Shown in pieces: positions 29,931 through 40,370 of a DNA stretch of 59,710 nucleotides (position 1 is its first letter; each line of letters starts with the position of its first letter). Under the pieces are notes generated by a model, which worked only from the letters and a program-made list of their open reading frames with translations, was not told the origin of the DNA and did no database searches. The translations under genes were made by a program, and so were the position numbers. The stretch comes from Bremia lactucae (taxonomy: Eukaryota > Oomycota > Peronosporomycetes > Peronosporales > Peronosporaceae): contig NW_027152062.1 of NCBI RefSeq assembly GCF_004359215.1, positions 742,587-802,296 on the forward strand. Reading direction: 5' to 3'.

Positions 29931-30008
29931 ACTCGGAAAATTGATTTCCAGAATTTTCCCGTGAAACGGGGATCCCGATCAGAGACAATTGCCACTGGCA
30001 AACCTGTT
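29931..30008 (-). pseudogene. Patch of family D integrase core
   Basis: About 78 bp match, in reverse, the family D core around VAIVSDRDPRFTG at 37640-37710. It joins the family E integrase on the left and plus-strand RNase H sequence on the right, so it is a recombination patch. Confidence 0.55.
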
Positions 30009-31320
30009 CTCTGAATTCGATTTCAATGTTGAATACTAGCCGGGTAAGTCGAATGTCTTGGCTGACGCTTTATCGCGCAGACCAGACTTCGAGGTTAGAC
30101 ACCAGTAAAGTGTGCCTAGTGCGAAAGCACAATTTCAGCCGTCAACGTTGGCAGCTATGAAGGCATACCACGTGACGAGCTCATTGGCCTCGGAGATAGA
30201 AGAGAGCTACAGTCAGGACGACCACTGTCGCCTCTGTTCGATCACTTCGGTGGACGAAAGGTTTCCCTCCGTCGCACCTGAAAGCTAAGCTAAATCGCTT
30301 TAGCTACAGCGATGGCCTGTTATGGCATCAGCTGTCACCTTGTAATCCCTTGAAAAAATCTATGTGCCTCATGACACAGATCTCAAGCTGATGATCCTTC
30401 ACGAGCTCCATGATGCGCGATTTAGTGGACATCTGGGCCGTGGAAAGACACTCTTACGACTAAGGATACCACTGCGTGGTTCAGGGCTTGGTGGGGGAGA
30501 ATTGGCCGATAGGCTTGCTGATATCAGCCCTGTTATCGTTCAGAAACAAGTAAGCGAGTTTCTCGCGACACGATTTAGTGTCTCAAGACATGTAAGGGGT
30601 ACGATGGCTGATAGCCAAGACAAACAAAAGAACAAGCAGATGCCAAAGGCAGAAGCTGTATTAATTCTTATATGGTCGGAGACCGAGTTTTACTAAACGC
30701 TAAGAACCTACCTACCAACTTGGTTTCCGCGGTCTTCAAGATCAAATTGCGCCCGCGCTTTATTGGATCATTTACGGTCGTGGCCAAGAAGGGCCTAGCT
30801 TATACGCTAAACCTTCCCAGCAAGCTGCGTATACACGCAGTATTTTACGTTGGCTTGCTTAAACCGTATCGGGACCCTTCCCACGTGGACGTGAAGGCGC
30901 TTGCGCCGAGACAGGCGATCGTGCAGCAGATTGCTGCATCCTCACCAGGATGTCCAGCTGGCCCTCTAAACGAGGCTGCTGACGCTCCAGCGTCGAGACA
31001 CGGTCCCGAACCGCCTCAAAAGAGCTCTCAACCCGAGCAAGGACCTCACGAAGAAGTTGCACCTCGTGCCGTAGAGCATCAAATGCTTCCGCCGAAATTT
31101 GGCCCCCTCCCGCGCTGCTTGATGCGCAGGGAACTTTCAGTTTCATGTGGAGAAACTTTTAAAGCGACGTCGTCGTTAGGGTCAATACCAGTATCTGGTG
31201 AAGTGGCTAGGGTACCCTTCTTCTAAAACTCGTGGGAGTTCGAGGTACCTATTCGGCAAGATTGCCTGTACGCCGTTGACGTTTTTGAGCGCCAAGCTCA
31301 GGGCCAACTCGCGTCAAACG
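30009..31320 (+). pseudogene. Chimeric pol tail: E RNase H/integrase start joined to D integrase end and chromodomain
   Basis: The plus strand begins with the RNase H end (PGKSNVLADALSRRPDFEVR), then the family E spacer and integrase start (MPHDTDLKLMILHELHDARF SG, HLGRGKTLLRL at 30364-30470). At about 30470 it jumps to the family D integrase C-terminus (IPLRGSGLGGGELADRLADI). The frame 30672-31226 has the GPF-like LRPRFIGSFTVVAKKGLAYT, then HAVFYVGLLKPYRDPSHVD and a Pro/Ala-rich linker. A frameshift precedes the chromodomain (31125-31320). The integrase catalytic core is absent. Opposite the linker lies the D antisense coiled coil. Confidence 0.75.
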
Positions 31321-31640
31321 ACGCTTCCCACGACTAAACGTGGGATTAGGTGGATCTAAAGCCTCAGTGCGTCTTCGATCCTTGGTTGTACGGTCAATCG
31401 AAGCACTAAAATATTGGCTAGGCCTTTCTTTGTTTTGTGGCATAAATGCCGAACGTAACTGGCCTTTGGCCACAAGCTTAGCAAAGTCGAAGCGAAGCTT
31501 TCGTTCCAAACGAACATCACCTCTACCCGCAGACTCTCTGATATTCCAGATAATAGGGAGTTTGCGGGCCTGGTGAACCCATTTTTCAAATAAGACTTCG
31601 TTTTCAGTTCTTGTTTCGTTTGGAAACAAAACGAGAGGTA
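30859..31640 (-). pseudogene. Family D antisense ORF, partial copy 1
   Basis: The minus frame from about 31640 down to 31249 carries the conserved block (LVLFPNETRTENEVLFEKWV, RLERKLRFDFAKL) and a basic end (RGKRRLTRVGPELGAQKRQR). It stops at 31249. A second minus frame, 30859-31146, opposite the pol linker, is a clean heptad coiled coil (AEAFDALRHEVQLLREVLAR, VESSFEAVRDRVSTLERQQ). In the copy near 38.7 kb, ignoring one nonsense codon, the same frame reads straight from the basic end into the coil, so the two parts are probably one protein. The N-terminus here is replaced by plus-strand pol of another copy. Confidence 0.6.
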
Positions 31641-32640
31641 AACTAATCGTCACTTCTCGAAAGAGCTGTCCTGGATGACACAAAAGCTGCACTAAGTGTG
31701 CGAATTGGGTCATCGATCCGTAAAGATTCTTCGGAATCTTTATATTCCTTAATTTATTAATTCCAATATGTGGTATGCAATAACCCACCATCTGTTTTAC
31801 CTCCGAATAGAGGTGTTCGTCATGAAATTGACTTGGTGCCGGGAACCAAATACTGTGTCACAAGACAATGGCCTTTACCAAGGGAGCAGTAAGACGTCAT
31901 TGGCGATTTCTTCCGTGCTAAGCACGAGGCTGGAATGGTACGAGAGAGCAAATCTCCTCATTCGACACCGACATTTTGTGTCAGAAAGCCAAATGGTAAA
32001 TGGCGCATTGTACATGCTTATAATAAGCTTAATGCTGTCACTTTACCAGCACAAACCCTCATTCCTAGAAAGGATGTTCTTCAGAACAATATGGTGGGAT
32101 GTACAATGTACAGTGCATTGGACTTAGTCGATGGTTACTACCAATTGCTCATGCGAGCTAGTGATATCCCGCTTACAGCGGTTAGCACCCCAAGCGGCAT
32201 GTTATGGGAGTGGCTGGTTATGCCCACAAATGCTTTCCAACGCCCCGGCAACATTTAGTCGTCTAGTGACGCAACTGTTTCGCCCTCGTCGAAGTTATGC
32301 ACAGACTTATTTTGATGACATTTTTGTCCATAGTAGTGCGGAGCAGGTCGGTCGGATATGGACAACCATTTAGACCATTTGCGATCAGTGCTCGAGTGTA
32401 TGCGCACAAACAAATTGCACGCCAATGCATCTAAATGCATTTTTGGCGCAGACGAAATTCCTTTTCTAGGATGCTTCATTGGAAAGCGAGGCCTTAGAGC
32501 GGATCCCGCTAAGGTAAAAGCCATAGTAGATTGGCCGGCTCCTAAAAACCAAAAGGATTTGCGTAAGTGGTTGGGTCTCGCCAATTATTGACACAACTAT
32601 AGCGAATATTACGCTGATATGGCTAGGCCAATGTGAGCCA
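31641..32640 (+). pseudogene. Family D reverse transcriptase fragment, frameshifted
   Basis: Reading on plus in several frames: SILSTRLEWYERAN-type shifted sequence, then SPHSTPTFCVRKPNGKWRIV, LDLVDGYYQLLMRASDIPL, and the catalytic YFDD in AQTYFDDIFVHS near 32310. The thumb follows (CIFGADEIPFLGCFIGKRGL, WPAPKNQKDLRKWLGLANY). YFDD fits the YxDD polymerase motif. Extra bases (for example near 32225 and 32340) shift the frame. It ends at about 32640 in a switch to antisense family E sequence. It resembles the copies at 35700-36520 and 53900-54780. Confidence 0.8.
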
Positions 32641-32738
32641 TCTTGCCATTCTAGGCGATAGGTGCGGTGAGTTTATTGCGGTCCGCAGTGATGCGTGATC
32701 CGTATAAACCACAAATGGTTCCGTGCCCAGTAGCCTAT
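32641..32738 (-). pseudogene. Family E pol patch (reverse transcriptase/RNase H border)
   Basis: About 95 bp match 47225-47330 in the family E element in the same strand sense. It bridges the D fragment and an E LTR remnant. Confidence 0.5.
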
Positions 32739-32891
32739 GTGCATCACATATACAAGGGTTGGTCACAAATGTGAACCACACCCGAGTGCTGGGTCTAATT
32801 TCTTTAATTTAGTAATTGACCATCCTTTTAAGGTACACCAAGTGTACTTAACGGGGACGGTGTAATATTAGGGCAACTTCAGCCCGTTTCA
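32739..32891 (-). repeat. Family E LTR fragment at the left end of a segmental duplication
   Basis: It equals 51062-51214 of the complete LTR at 50680-51214. The constant offset of 18323 bp to the second copy starts here. Confidence 0.8.
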
Positions 32892-32905
32892 CCCTTCAAA
32901 TCTAA

Positions 32906-33640
32906 ATGGCCTCATGTGAACGGGCGGCAAGAACGTCGCTCCTAGAGTGCGCTCTTCTAGAAGCTCATAATATTATGGGGTATTTAAATCATGGAAGGCT
33001 CAGGGAAAATCGCTTGGCGTATTTTCCGATCCTGGTCGTGTTGCGTTCGAATGAAACGCCCGACCAATACGAGGCGGAATTCTTGCGCCGCATTCATCCG
33101 CATTCCGATGCGATGAAACTACGGTCGCAGCGAATTAATTTCGCCCGCTTGCGTGTGAAAGAAATCGTGGGCGATACTGTTCCCCCTGTTTCTTCTCACA
33201 ACGCTACTTCTGCTAGCCCATTTGAAACTAGCAAAGAGGCCTCAGCTAGTGCCCCTTTTCATAGCAGCCACCAAGCCGGTCACATCAATACATATATGAA
33301 GACGCACCCCGTATTTTTCGCGGGTCGTCTGAAACGGCATGTAGACCCAAATGAGATCACATATCCCCATCCGTCTAGGAGACGGATGGTGACGACGACT
33401 ATGAGTCGAGCGTCATTTGGGTGAGGGGGACGGTGAAGGCGAAAAGCTATCGACCGATGCCTCCCACCACGAACAGGACTTGGAGAGCGAGGGACATCAC
33501 GCGAGTAACTCGGATCCCTCAGCATTATCCTTTAAAGGAGGTCCAAGCGAGTCTTCAGGCGCTCAAAACCCTGACGAACCTTCGCTCGGACACCAAGATC
33601 GGAGGTTAGTCGCGAGACTTGACCCTCGCGATCCGCAATA
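32906..33640 (+). pseudogene. Family E antisense-ORF middle joined to pol C-terminus in the wrong orientation
   Basis: The first 125 codons carry the antisense-ORF block (VVLRSNETPDQYEAEFLRRI, RINFARLRVKEIVGDTVPP). The frame then passes without a stop into MKTHPVFFAGRLKRHVDPNE, which is the end of integrase in sense orientation. In intact family E elements these two lie on opposite strands, so an inversion or template switch joined them at about 33290. A second frame continues into the pol linker (HEQDLESEGHHASNSDPSAL, ARLDPRDPQYV). An identical junction is at 51229-51963. Confidence 0.75.
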
Positions 33641-33649
33641 CGTATGCAT

Positions 33650-34680
33650 CAAACTCGATGCAAGAAGCAATTCTTGTAACAATCGTTATGGGGGCCTCAA
33701 TGAGGGCGTTGCTCGGACGAAAATATTCCGATCTCATCCTGCTATTTACGAAGAGGCACTTGACAAAGCGCTACGCGCTGAGTTCAGCTTTAAGTCTGCT
33801 CGCGTTAGCACGCCTGTTTACCGAACAAGCTCTTTGAGCCCACTGGTTCCGTCTAAATAAAGCGGAACCAATGGATTTAGGCCTCGTTGAGGAAGGAAAA
33901 GAGGCTCTTCAAGCTGTGGAACAGCATAAGACCATCAGTAGATGTTATATGTGCGGAAGCACGAAACATTCACGTCCGGCCTGCCCTCTTCGAAATTCGC
34001 GTAAAGCTCGATAGAGCTCCAACTCCGACCTATACCAGAGATCTGGTACGGTGCGGTAAAACATCGATACCCAGTGGGAGGGGGCGCCCTACTGGGGGAG
34101 ACCTAGGTTCTGATGACCCTCTAGGAGGTGAGAATAAACAGAACCTAGCCCCAATTAGCTCGGTGCTTAAACGCACGGGGCGAGAGTACAAGCTTGGCTT
34201 GCTAGTCGCTTAAGCGGCTTTGATAAGCCGTGGTCAATTTGAATTAACTCAGGAGCGTCTTGCAATTATGCTCGACGCCTTTCCTTTGAAAGAAGTCAAC
34301 AATACGTTGAGGCGCTTAGAGCTCATGAAGGTGATACAATCACTGTTCGCTTAGCGACTGGGACTCGTGTCACTGTTCCCAAAGTTTCATTGAACATAGG
34401 TATAAAGTTTCTGGACTTTGACAGTATGGAACGCTGTCTCGCCCTTGATTTGGATTCGAGATATGATCTCATCCCTGGTATGGCCTGGTTAGACCACCAT
34501 GAGCCATGGATCGATTGGAGGTCTAAGACCTTAGGCGCCACGCGCAATGTTCCTAGCAAAGTTTTGGAGAGTCATGAACCCACCTTTGCTAGGCAACAAA
34601 AGCGCTATTGGCGCAGAACATTGAATGCGTCTGTCAGTGTTTTTAGACATTGGCATGTCTTAGTTAATAAACTCTAATGT
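33650..34680 (+). pseudogene. Family D gag end and aspartic protease, frameshifted
   Basis: Starts inside gag (RSHPAIYEEALDKALRAEF, read at 33730-33790, then a stop). Reading in other frames gives a CCHC-like nucleocapsid region near 33940-33990 and EDLGSDDPLGGENKQNLAPI. A protease-like region follows (DSMERCLALDLDSRYDLIPG, MAWLDHHEPWIDWRSKTLGA at 34423-34550). The DSGA active site would lie near 34220-34250 but is not readable in one frame. The gag N-terminus and 5' LTR are absent. The block is repeated at 51973-53003. Confidence 0.7.
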
Positions 34681-34812
34681 TAAAAACATTAATTCTGAGC
34701 CCGACTCAGCAGAAATAAGTGGAACGGCACGTACTCCGTCGAGTGACACTCGTTGTAATAACGATTCACTGAATGCTGAAAGCATTGTTGGCCTAAGACC
34801 GAATCATCAAGT

Positions 34813-35168
34813 GTGCAATATCCCTGAGATTCGTGGAGTGGTCTAAGTCCACCGAGTATGGTTGGCCGAGGTGGCATAATACTGAGTGTCAGTAGTGACA
34901 CTGTTGGCGGTTCGCCAGAACCTCAAGGGTGCAATATCCCTGAGATACGTGGAGTGGCACGTCTAAGTCCACCGAGTGTGGTCGGCCGAGGTGGCATAAT
35001 ACTGAGTGTCAGTAGTGACACTGTTGGCGGTTCGCCAGAACCTCAAGGGTGCAATATCCCTGAGATACGTGGAGTGGCACGTCTAAGTCCACCGAGTGTC
35101 TTCGGCCGAGGTGGCACCATACTGAGTGTCAATAGTGACACTATTGGCAGTTCGCCAGGGCATTTTGG
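34813..35168 (+). repeat. Three tandem 120-bp (40-codon) units between protease and reverse transcriptase
   Basis: Units at 34813-34928 (116 bp, lacking cacg), 34929-35048 and 35049-35168. Each full unit codes 40 residues starting GCNIPEIRGVARLSPPS and then GRGGIILSVSSDTVGGSP. The duplicated block at 53136-53371 has two units, so copy number changes while the frame is kept by unit length. The 4-bp loss in the first unit shifts the frame. Confidence 0.85.
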
Positions 35169-36520
35169 GTCAAACCCTCCTAATGCACGTGAAGCGACAC
35201 GTAAACGTTCACTGGATAAGGAAGTTGAGTTACCCAACTCCTTGTCGGATGTCAAATTAGACACCATGTCTTGTATAGAACCAATACAGGCTGGAAAACC
35301 CGGGGACGTGAATGTCCCGGCCTCTAAGAGGCGAATTGTCTCCCCTCTCCAAGACAGGGTGGACACGAAGCGTGTATACCCTCAAAAAGTGATACGAGTG
35401 AGCAAGTACATACGCTTGTAAATGGCGTAACTGGTAACATTGAGGGGGAAGTTAGCCTTGTGGCAATCCCCTCGTTACAAGCTCTTTTAGAGCTAGACAA
35501 AATGTCTATTGATGAGTGCGGTCGAGCGTTATAAGCTGGTGACTTATCTGAAATGGTGGTCATTCGACCTATGGTTGAGTTAAACTCATCGTCACTTCGA
35601 CGAAGCTGTCCTGGATGACAAAAAGCTGCACTTAGTGCGCGAAATGGGTCATCGATCCTTAAAGATCCTACGGATCCCTTTTATTCCTTAATTAAAGAAT
35701 TCCAAGATGTGGTTTCTAAAATAACCCACCATCTGTTTTACCTCCGGATAGAGGTGTTCGTCATGAAATTGACTTGGTTCCGGGAACCAAATACTGTGTC
35801 ACAAGACAATGGCCTTTACCAAGGGAGCAGTGTGACGTCATTGATGATTTCTTCCGTGCTAAGCACGAGGCTGGAATGGTACGAAAAAGCAAATCTCCTC
35901 ATTCGACACCGACATTTTGTGTTAAAAAGCCAAATGGTAAATGGCGCATTGTGCATGCTTGGTGGGATGTACAATGTACAGTGCATTGGACTTAGTCGAT
36001 GGTTACTACCAGTTGCTCATGCGAGCTAGTGATATTCCGCTTACAGCGGTTAGCATCCCAAGCGGTATGTTATGGGAGTGGCTGGTCATGCCACAAGGGC
36101 TTTCCAACGCCCCGGCAACATTTAATCGTCTAGTGACGCAACTGTTTCGCCCTCATCGAGGTTATGCACAGACTTATTTCGATGACATTTTGTCCATAGT
36201 CGTGCGGAGCAGGGTCGGTCGGATATGGAAAACCATTTAGACCATTTGCGAGCAGTGCTCGAGTGCATGCGCACAAACAAATTGTATGCCAATGCATCTA
36301 AATGCATTTTTGGCGCAGACGAAATTCAATTTTTAGGATGCTTCATTGGAAAGCGAGGCCTTAGAGCGGATCCCACTAAGGTAAAAGCCATAGTAGATTG
36401 GCCGGTTCCTAAAAACCAACAGGATTTGCGTAAGTGGTTGGGTCTCGCCAATTATTTACACAAATATTGCGAAAATTACGCTGATATGGCTAGGCCGTTA
36501 TCTAATCTCCTTTAAAAGGA
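35169..36520 (+). pseudogene. Family D linker and reverse transcriptase, frameshifted
   Basis: After the 40-codon repeats come an acidic linker (REATRKRSLDKEVELPNSLS) and the RT domain from about 35720. Motifs are PHSTPTFCVKKPNGKWRIVH, SALDLVDGYYQLLMRASDIP, MPQGLSNAPATFNRLVTQLF and the YFDD catalytic motif near 36178 (AQTYFDDILSIV, frame lost just after). The thumb at 36225-36515 reads CIFGADEIQFLGCFIGKRGL and WLGLANYLHKYCENYADMAR. A deletion near 35960 removes part of the fingers (compare the fuller copy at 54075). At least four lesions are present. Confidence 0.8.
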
Positions 36521-37000
36521 TACAGAATGGTGCTGGACTAGCACCGAAAATAATGCTTTTCGAGCAGTTAAGGATAGTCTTATCCATGCCCCGATTCTGG
36601 CACTGCCAAACCCAAATTGGCCTTTCGGTGTCGTCTGTGAAGCATCGGATTTTGCCATTGGCAGTGCTCTGTTACAAACAGATGTTGAGGGGCATGAACG
36701 TGTTATTGCGTTCGAGTCTAGACAGCTTAAAGCTGCGGAAAAGAACTACCCAGTTCATGACAAAGAGTTACTTGCTATGAAGTATGCTCTCATCAAATTC
36801 AGAGTTCATCTGCTCGGCTCTAAGCCGTTTGTGATTTATACAGATCACGCGTCATTACGCACGGCGACTATGTCGCCCCATCTCTCACAGAGAATGGTCA
36901 GATGGCTATCCTTTTTAGCGGAATACAACTTCGAGGTGAAGTATAAACCCGGCAAGCAAAATGCTGGCCGATGCGTTATCACGCAGGCCGGATTATGAGC
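36521..37000 (+). pseudogene. Family D RNase H domain
   Basis: RNase H degrades the RNA strand of the RNA-DNA hybrid. Readable parts are VVCEASDFAIGSALLQTDVE (first Asp region), VIAFESRQLKAAEKNYPVHD (catalytic Glu), KELLAMKYALIKFRVHLLGS and FVIYTDHASLRTATMSPHLS (catalytic Asp in YTDHAS). The end VKYKPGKQNA is followed by a base insertion that disrupts LADALSRRP. It follows RT after a stop at 36515. The key residues appear intact across frames. Confidence 0.75.
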
Positions 37001-38290
37001 TTTCTCATTTAGCGACTATCTCGTCACCTATTCCTGAATTAATCCGTTCGGCTTACGCCAAGGATGAACAGTGTGTAGCTCTGCTACGAGCCTTAAATAA
37101 ATCGGATTCGGGTATTAAATGACCGGCACGTTTGCGTGCAAGGTTACATCGATTTTCTATCGAAAACAACCTGTTGCTTTATTGCACAGACATCGCGGAC
37201 TCTACGGGTGTCGTTGTTCCTCATGATGAGGATTTGAAGTACCGGATCCTCTATGAGGCACGCGATACTGTCCTTGGTGGTCATCTCGGTAGAGAAAAGA
37301 CCTACGGCTTTATCAGCCAGAGTTATTGGTGGCCAAACTTTATAAATGGGTCAGCACGTATGTTCGCACATGCGAAACGTGCCAACGGGTTAAACCCTCG
37401 GCACATGCTGCTGCGCCAGAGGCGAGTCTTCCCGTTCCCATCGGATGCTGAAAGTCCATTAGTATGAATTTTGTTTTTGGGCTACCGAAAAAATTAGCCG
37501 GTAACTCCGGTATAGTGGTCTTTGTTGACCGTTTGAGCAAAATGGCTAACTTAGCGGCCGTGCCTGATTTCATTGATGGAGAGTGTACAGCTAAGCTGTT
37601 TATCGATCGCGTATTTCGACAACACGGTTTGCCAGTGGCAATTGTCTCTGATCGGGATCCCCGTTTCACGGGCAAATTCTGGAAATCAATTTTCCGAGTG
37701 CTTGGCACCAGATTGGATATGTCCACTGCGGACCATCCGCAGACCGATGGTCAAACTGAACGTGTCAATCGCGTCATTGATGACGTTTTACGCAGCGTGT
37801 GTGCTCCGACACCAAAGCGCTGGAGCTCCTTCTCCCAGTTGTGGAATATGCGTTAAATAATGCTGTTCATGCCTCTACAGGCTATACTCCGTTCTATATA
37901 GACGGTCTTACCCACCTGCGCGTTCCACTAACGATACCATTGCGTGGTTCAGGGCTTGGTGGGGGAGAATTGGCCGATAGGCTTGCTGATATCTGCTCTG
38001 TTACCGTTCGGAAATAAGTAAGCGAGTTTCTCGCGACAAGATTTAGTGTCTTAAGACATGTAAGGGATACGATGGCTGATAGCCAAGACAAACAAAAAGA
38101 ACAAGCAGATGCCAAAGGCAGAAGCTGTATAAATTCTTATATGGTCGGAGACCGAGTTTTACAAACGCTAAAAACCTACCTACCAACTTGGTTTCCGCGG
38201 TCTTCAAGACCAAATTGCGCCCGGTCGTGGCCAAGAAGGGCCTAGCTTATACGCTAAACCTCCCAGCAAGCTGCGTACACACCCAGTGTT
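37001..38290 (+). pseudogene. Family D integrase, frameshifted
   Basis: Zinc-finger part: HDEDLKYRILYEARDTVLGG HLGREKTYGF (37220-37320); the CxxC is lost by frame change. Catalytic core at 37464-37860: MNFVFGLPKKLAGNSGIVVF with the first Asp in FVDRLSKMA, the second in AIVSDRDPRFTGKFW, and the Glu in PQTDGQTERVNRVIDD, so the DDE triad is present. A stop interrupts before LNNAVHASTGYTPFYIDGLT. The GPF/Y region is mostly lost: about 30 bp are missing at 38220 compared with 30740. Intact integrase would insert the element. Confidence 0.8.
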
Positions 38291-38785
38291 TTACGTTGGC
38301 TTGCTTAAGCCATATCGGGACCCTTCCCACGTGGACTTGAAGGCGCTTGCGCCGAGACAGGCGGTCGTGCCGCAGATTGCTGCATCCTCACCAGGATGTC
38401 CAGCTGGCCCTATAAACGAGGCTGCTGACGCTCCAGCGTCAAAGGCGGTCCCGAACCGCCTCAAAAGAGCTCTCAACCCGAGCAAGAACCTCACGAAGAA
38501 GTTGCACCTCGTGCCGTAGAGCATCAAATGCTTCCGCCGAAAGTTCGGCCCCCTCCCGCGCTGCTTGATGCGCGGGGGAGCCTTCAGTTTCATGTGGAGA
38601 AACTTTTAAAGCGACGTCGTCATGAGGGTCAATACCAGTATCTGGTGAAGTGGCTAGGGTACTCCTCTTCTGAAAACTCTTGGGAGTTCGAAGTACCTCT
38701 TCGGCAAGATTGCCCGTACGCCGTTGACGTTTTTAAGCGCCAAGCTCAGGGTCAGCTCGCGTCAAACGACGCTTCCCACCACTAA
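38291..38785 (+). pseudogene. Family D pol linker and chromodomain
   Basis: FYVGLLKPYRDPSHVDLKAL is followed by a Pro/Ala/Gln-rich linker, then the chromodomain at 38575-38760: SLQFHVEKLLKRRRHEGQYQ, YLVKWLGYSSSENSWEFEVP and CPYAVDVFKRQAQ, ending LASNDASHH and a stop at 38785. The aromatic cage residues (F/Y in LQFHV, W and Y in VKWLGY, W in NSWEF) are present. The linker sense frame is low-complexity, while the opposite strand is a heptad coiled coil. A frame change lies between the two parts near 38440-38520. Confidence 0.85.
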
Positions 38786-39633
38786 ACGTGGGATTGGGTG
38801 GATCTTTAGCCTCAGTGCGGCTTCGATCCTTGGTTGTACGGTCAACCGAAGCACTGAAATTTTGGCTAGGCCTTTCTTCGTTTTGTGGCATAAATGCCGT
38901 AACTGGCCTTTGGCCTTAAGCTCAGCAAAGTCGAAGCGAAGCTTCCGTTCCAAACGAACATCACCTCTACCCGCAGACTCTCTGATATTCCAGATATTAC
39001 GGAGTTTGCGGGCTCGGTGAACCCATTTCTCAAATGAGACTTCGTTTTCAGTCCTTGTTTCGTTCGGAAACAAAACGATCGGAATTCCCTCATGGATGTC
39101 CCCGAAGCCCCACGGGCTTGATCACGTAAACGCGTCAGATACTGGCTTCGCGTCATTACCTTCGGCGTAAGGTATTGCTCATGAAGAGCGTCGCGAGCAG
39201 CGATCTCCTCCGGCGTCCTCGCTGGGTCAGCACAGATCCAGATGGCTAAGCTATGACCCGCTATCTCTTTGAGGCGCTCGTCCGCACTAAGCGGAGTGAA
39301 TCTATATTCACTATGAGCCTTAGCTTTTCCGTATTTCGGCAGCTCGACGACGAGCTCTTTCCTCTATGAGGATTATCTGCTATTGCTCTTCATCGAGCGG
39401 ATTCGTAATGATGTTGGACTCAGGGTCCCGTGTCCTGCTCAATGCAGTTAAGACATCAGCGGCACCATTTCTGGAAACGGATTCGGGGCTCGCCGACGTT
39501 CGTCCGGAGGAGAAGGCGTGAGCGAACGCCGCTCTTTTTCCTCCTCCTCTGATTGAGAGTGACTTTTAAAGTCCACCGTTCCCTCATCGTCGAGGAAGGT
39601 GCTCAGAGTCTGTGACTCACGCTTGATTGTCAT
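38380..39633 (-). pseudogene. Family D antisense ORF, copy 2
   Basis: It starts at 39633 (MTIKRESQTLSTFLDDEGTV), about 110 bp inside the 3' LTR. It reads an acidic, Ser/Glu-rich start, PSPPDERRRAPNPFPE, a frameshift, then MFPNETRTENEVSFEKWVHR and LERKLRFDFAELKAKGQLRH in later frames. Opposite the chromodomain one frame runs RTGNLAEEVLRTPKSFQKRS to LSAEAFDALRHEVQLLREVL and then FEAVRDR, a coiled coil, with a single TAA (near 38734) before it. The stop of pol (38785) falls inside the overlap. It is convergent with pol, as in family E. The function is unknown; this copy is broken by several frameshifts. Confidence 0.65.
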
Positions 39634-39726
39634 TAGACAAAGGAATTGAAAACACAACCAAACGGTTAGCTGTTTAGGTTCCAACCTCAAAGATGAAATG
39701 TAGCGAATGTTGTCACTCGGTGTCAA

Positions 39727-39745
39727 CAGTCTGATGGGGGGGGGG
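39727..39745 (+). other. Polypurine tract of family D element
   Basis: ctgatggggggggggt directly precedes the LTR. It shows that the element is on plus, so the frame at 38380-39633 is antisense. Confidence 0.6.
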
Positions 39746-40370
39746 GTAATGGGGCACACATCGGTTGGAGAACCGTTGTTGTGGTACATTTTTTTAACCC
39801 TATTATCTAATTCTAAAATAGTTAGTTACTTAAATCCCATTTATTATGAGTAATAAATGTGGTCGCCGCCAGATATAAACTGGCGGCCAGAATCTATTCT
39901 AATTAGCTAGGGTAAGGTTTTTAGATTTAAATAATTAAATAAAGTTCAGTTCCCCTTTTGATCTTAAAGCGTTAAGTGCCTTCCTAATGCTTGCGCATTG
40001 GCTGTAAGAGATAGAAGCCTTTGTAAGGTATTTGCTCTTGGGCACTAGTTGCCACTTGGTTCTACGAACCCCTGAATCCCTTGAACTAGGATTCCCTAAG
40101 CTTTAATAGCTTGTACGACTCCCTGAAATGTTAAACCCATTAGTTCAATAGAACTAAGTGACTTTCTGAGTCTGAAAGTCTTCCTCTGACTTTAGGAGCG
40201 AGGCAGCTCCGCTACAATACTTTCGCTTAAGTAATTTCAGACTCCCAACTTATTAAGAAATTTTCTGGAAAGACTATGGTTTCCAGACAAAAAGTACTTA
40301 AAAATAGTACAGCATAGTACATACAGTTAGCCATATAGATAAGAAAACTCTTGTATCATTAATATAGACA
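39746..40370 (+). repeat. Family D 3' LTR (right end uncertain)
   Basis: The left end is placed by comparison with 58752 (TGTGATGGGGCACACATCGG). The shared part runs at least to ctccgcta (about 40215). It includes the inverted pair cgccgccagatata/ctggcggcc near 39870. The right end is tentatively ...atagaca; no second complete copy is available. Confidence 0.55.
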
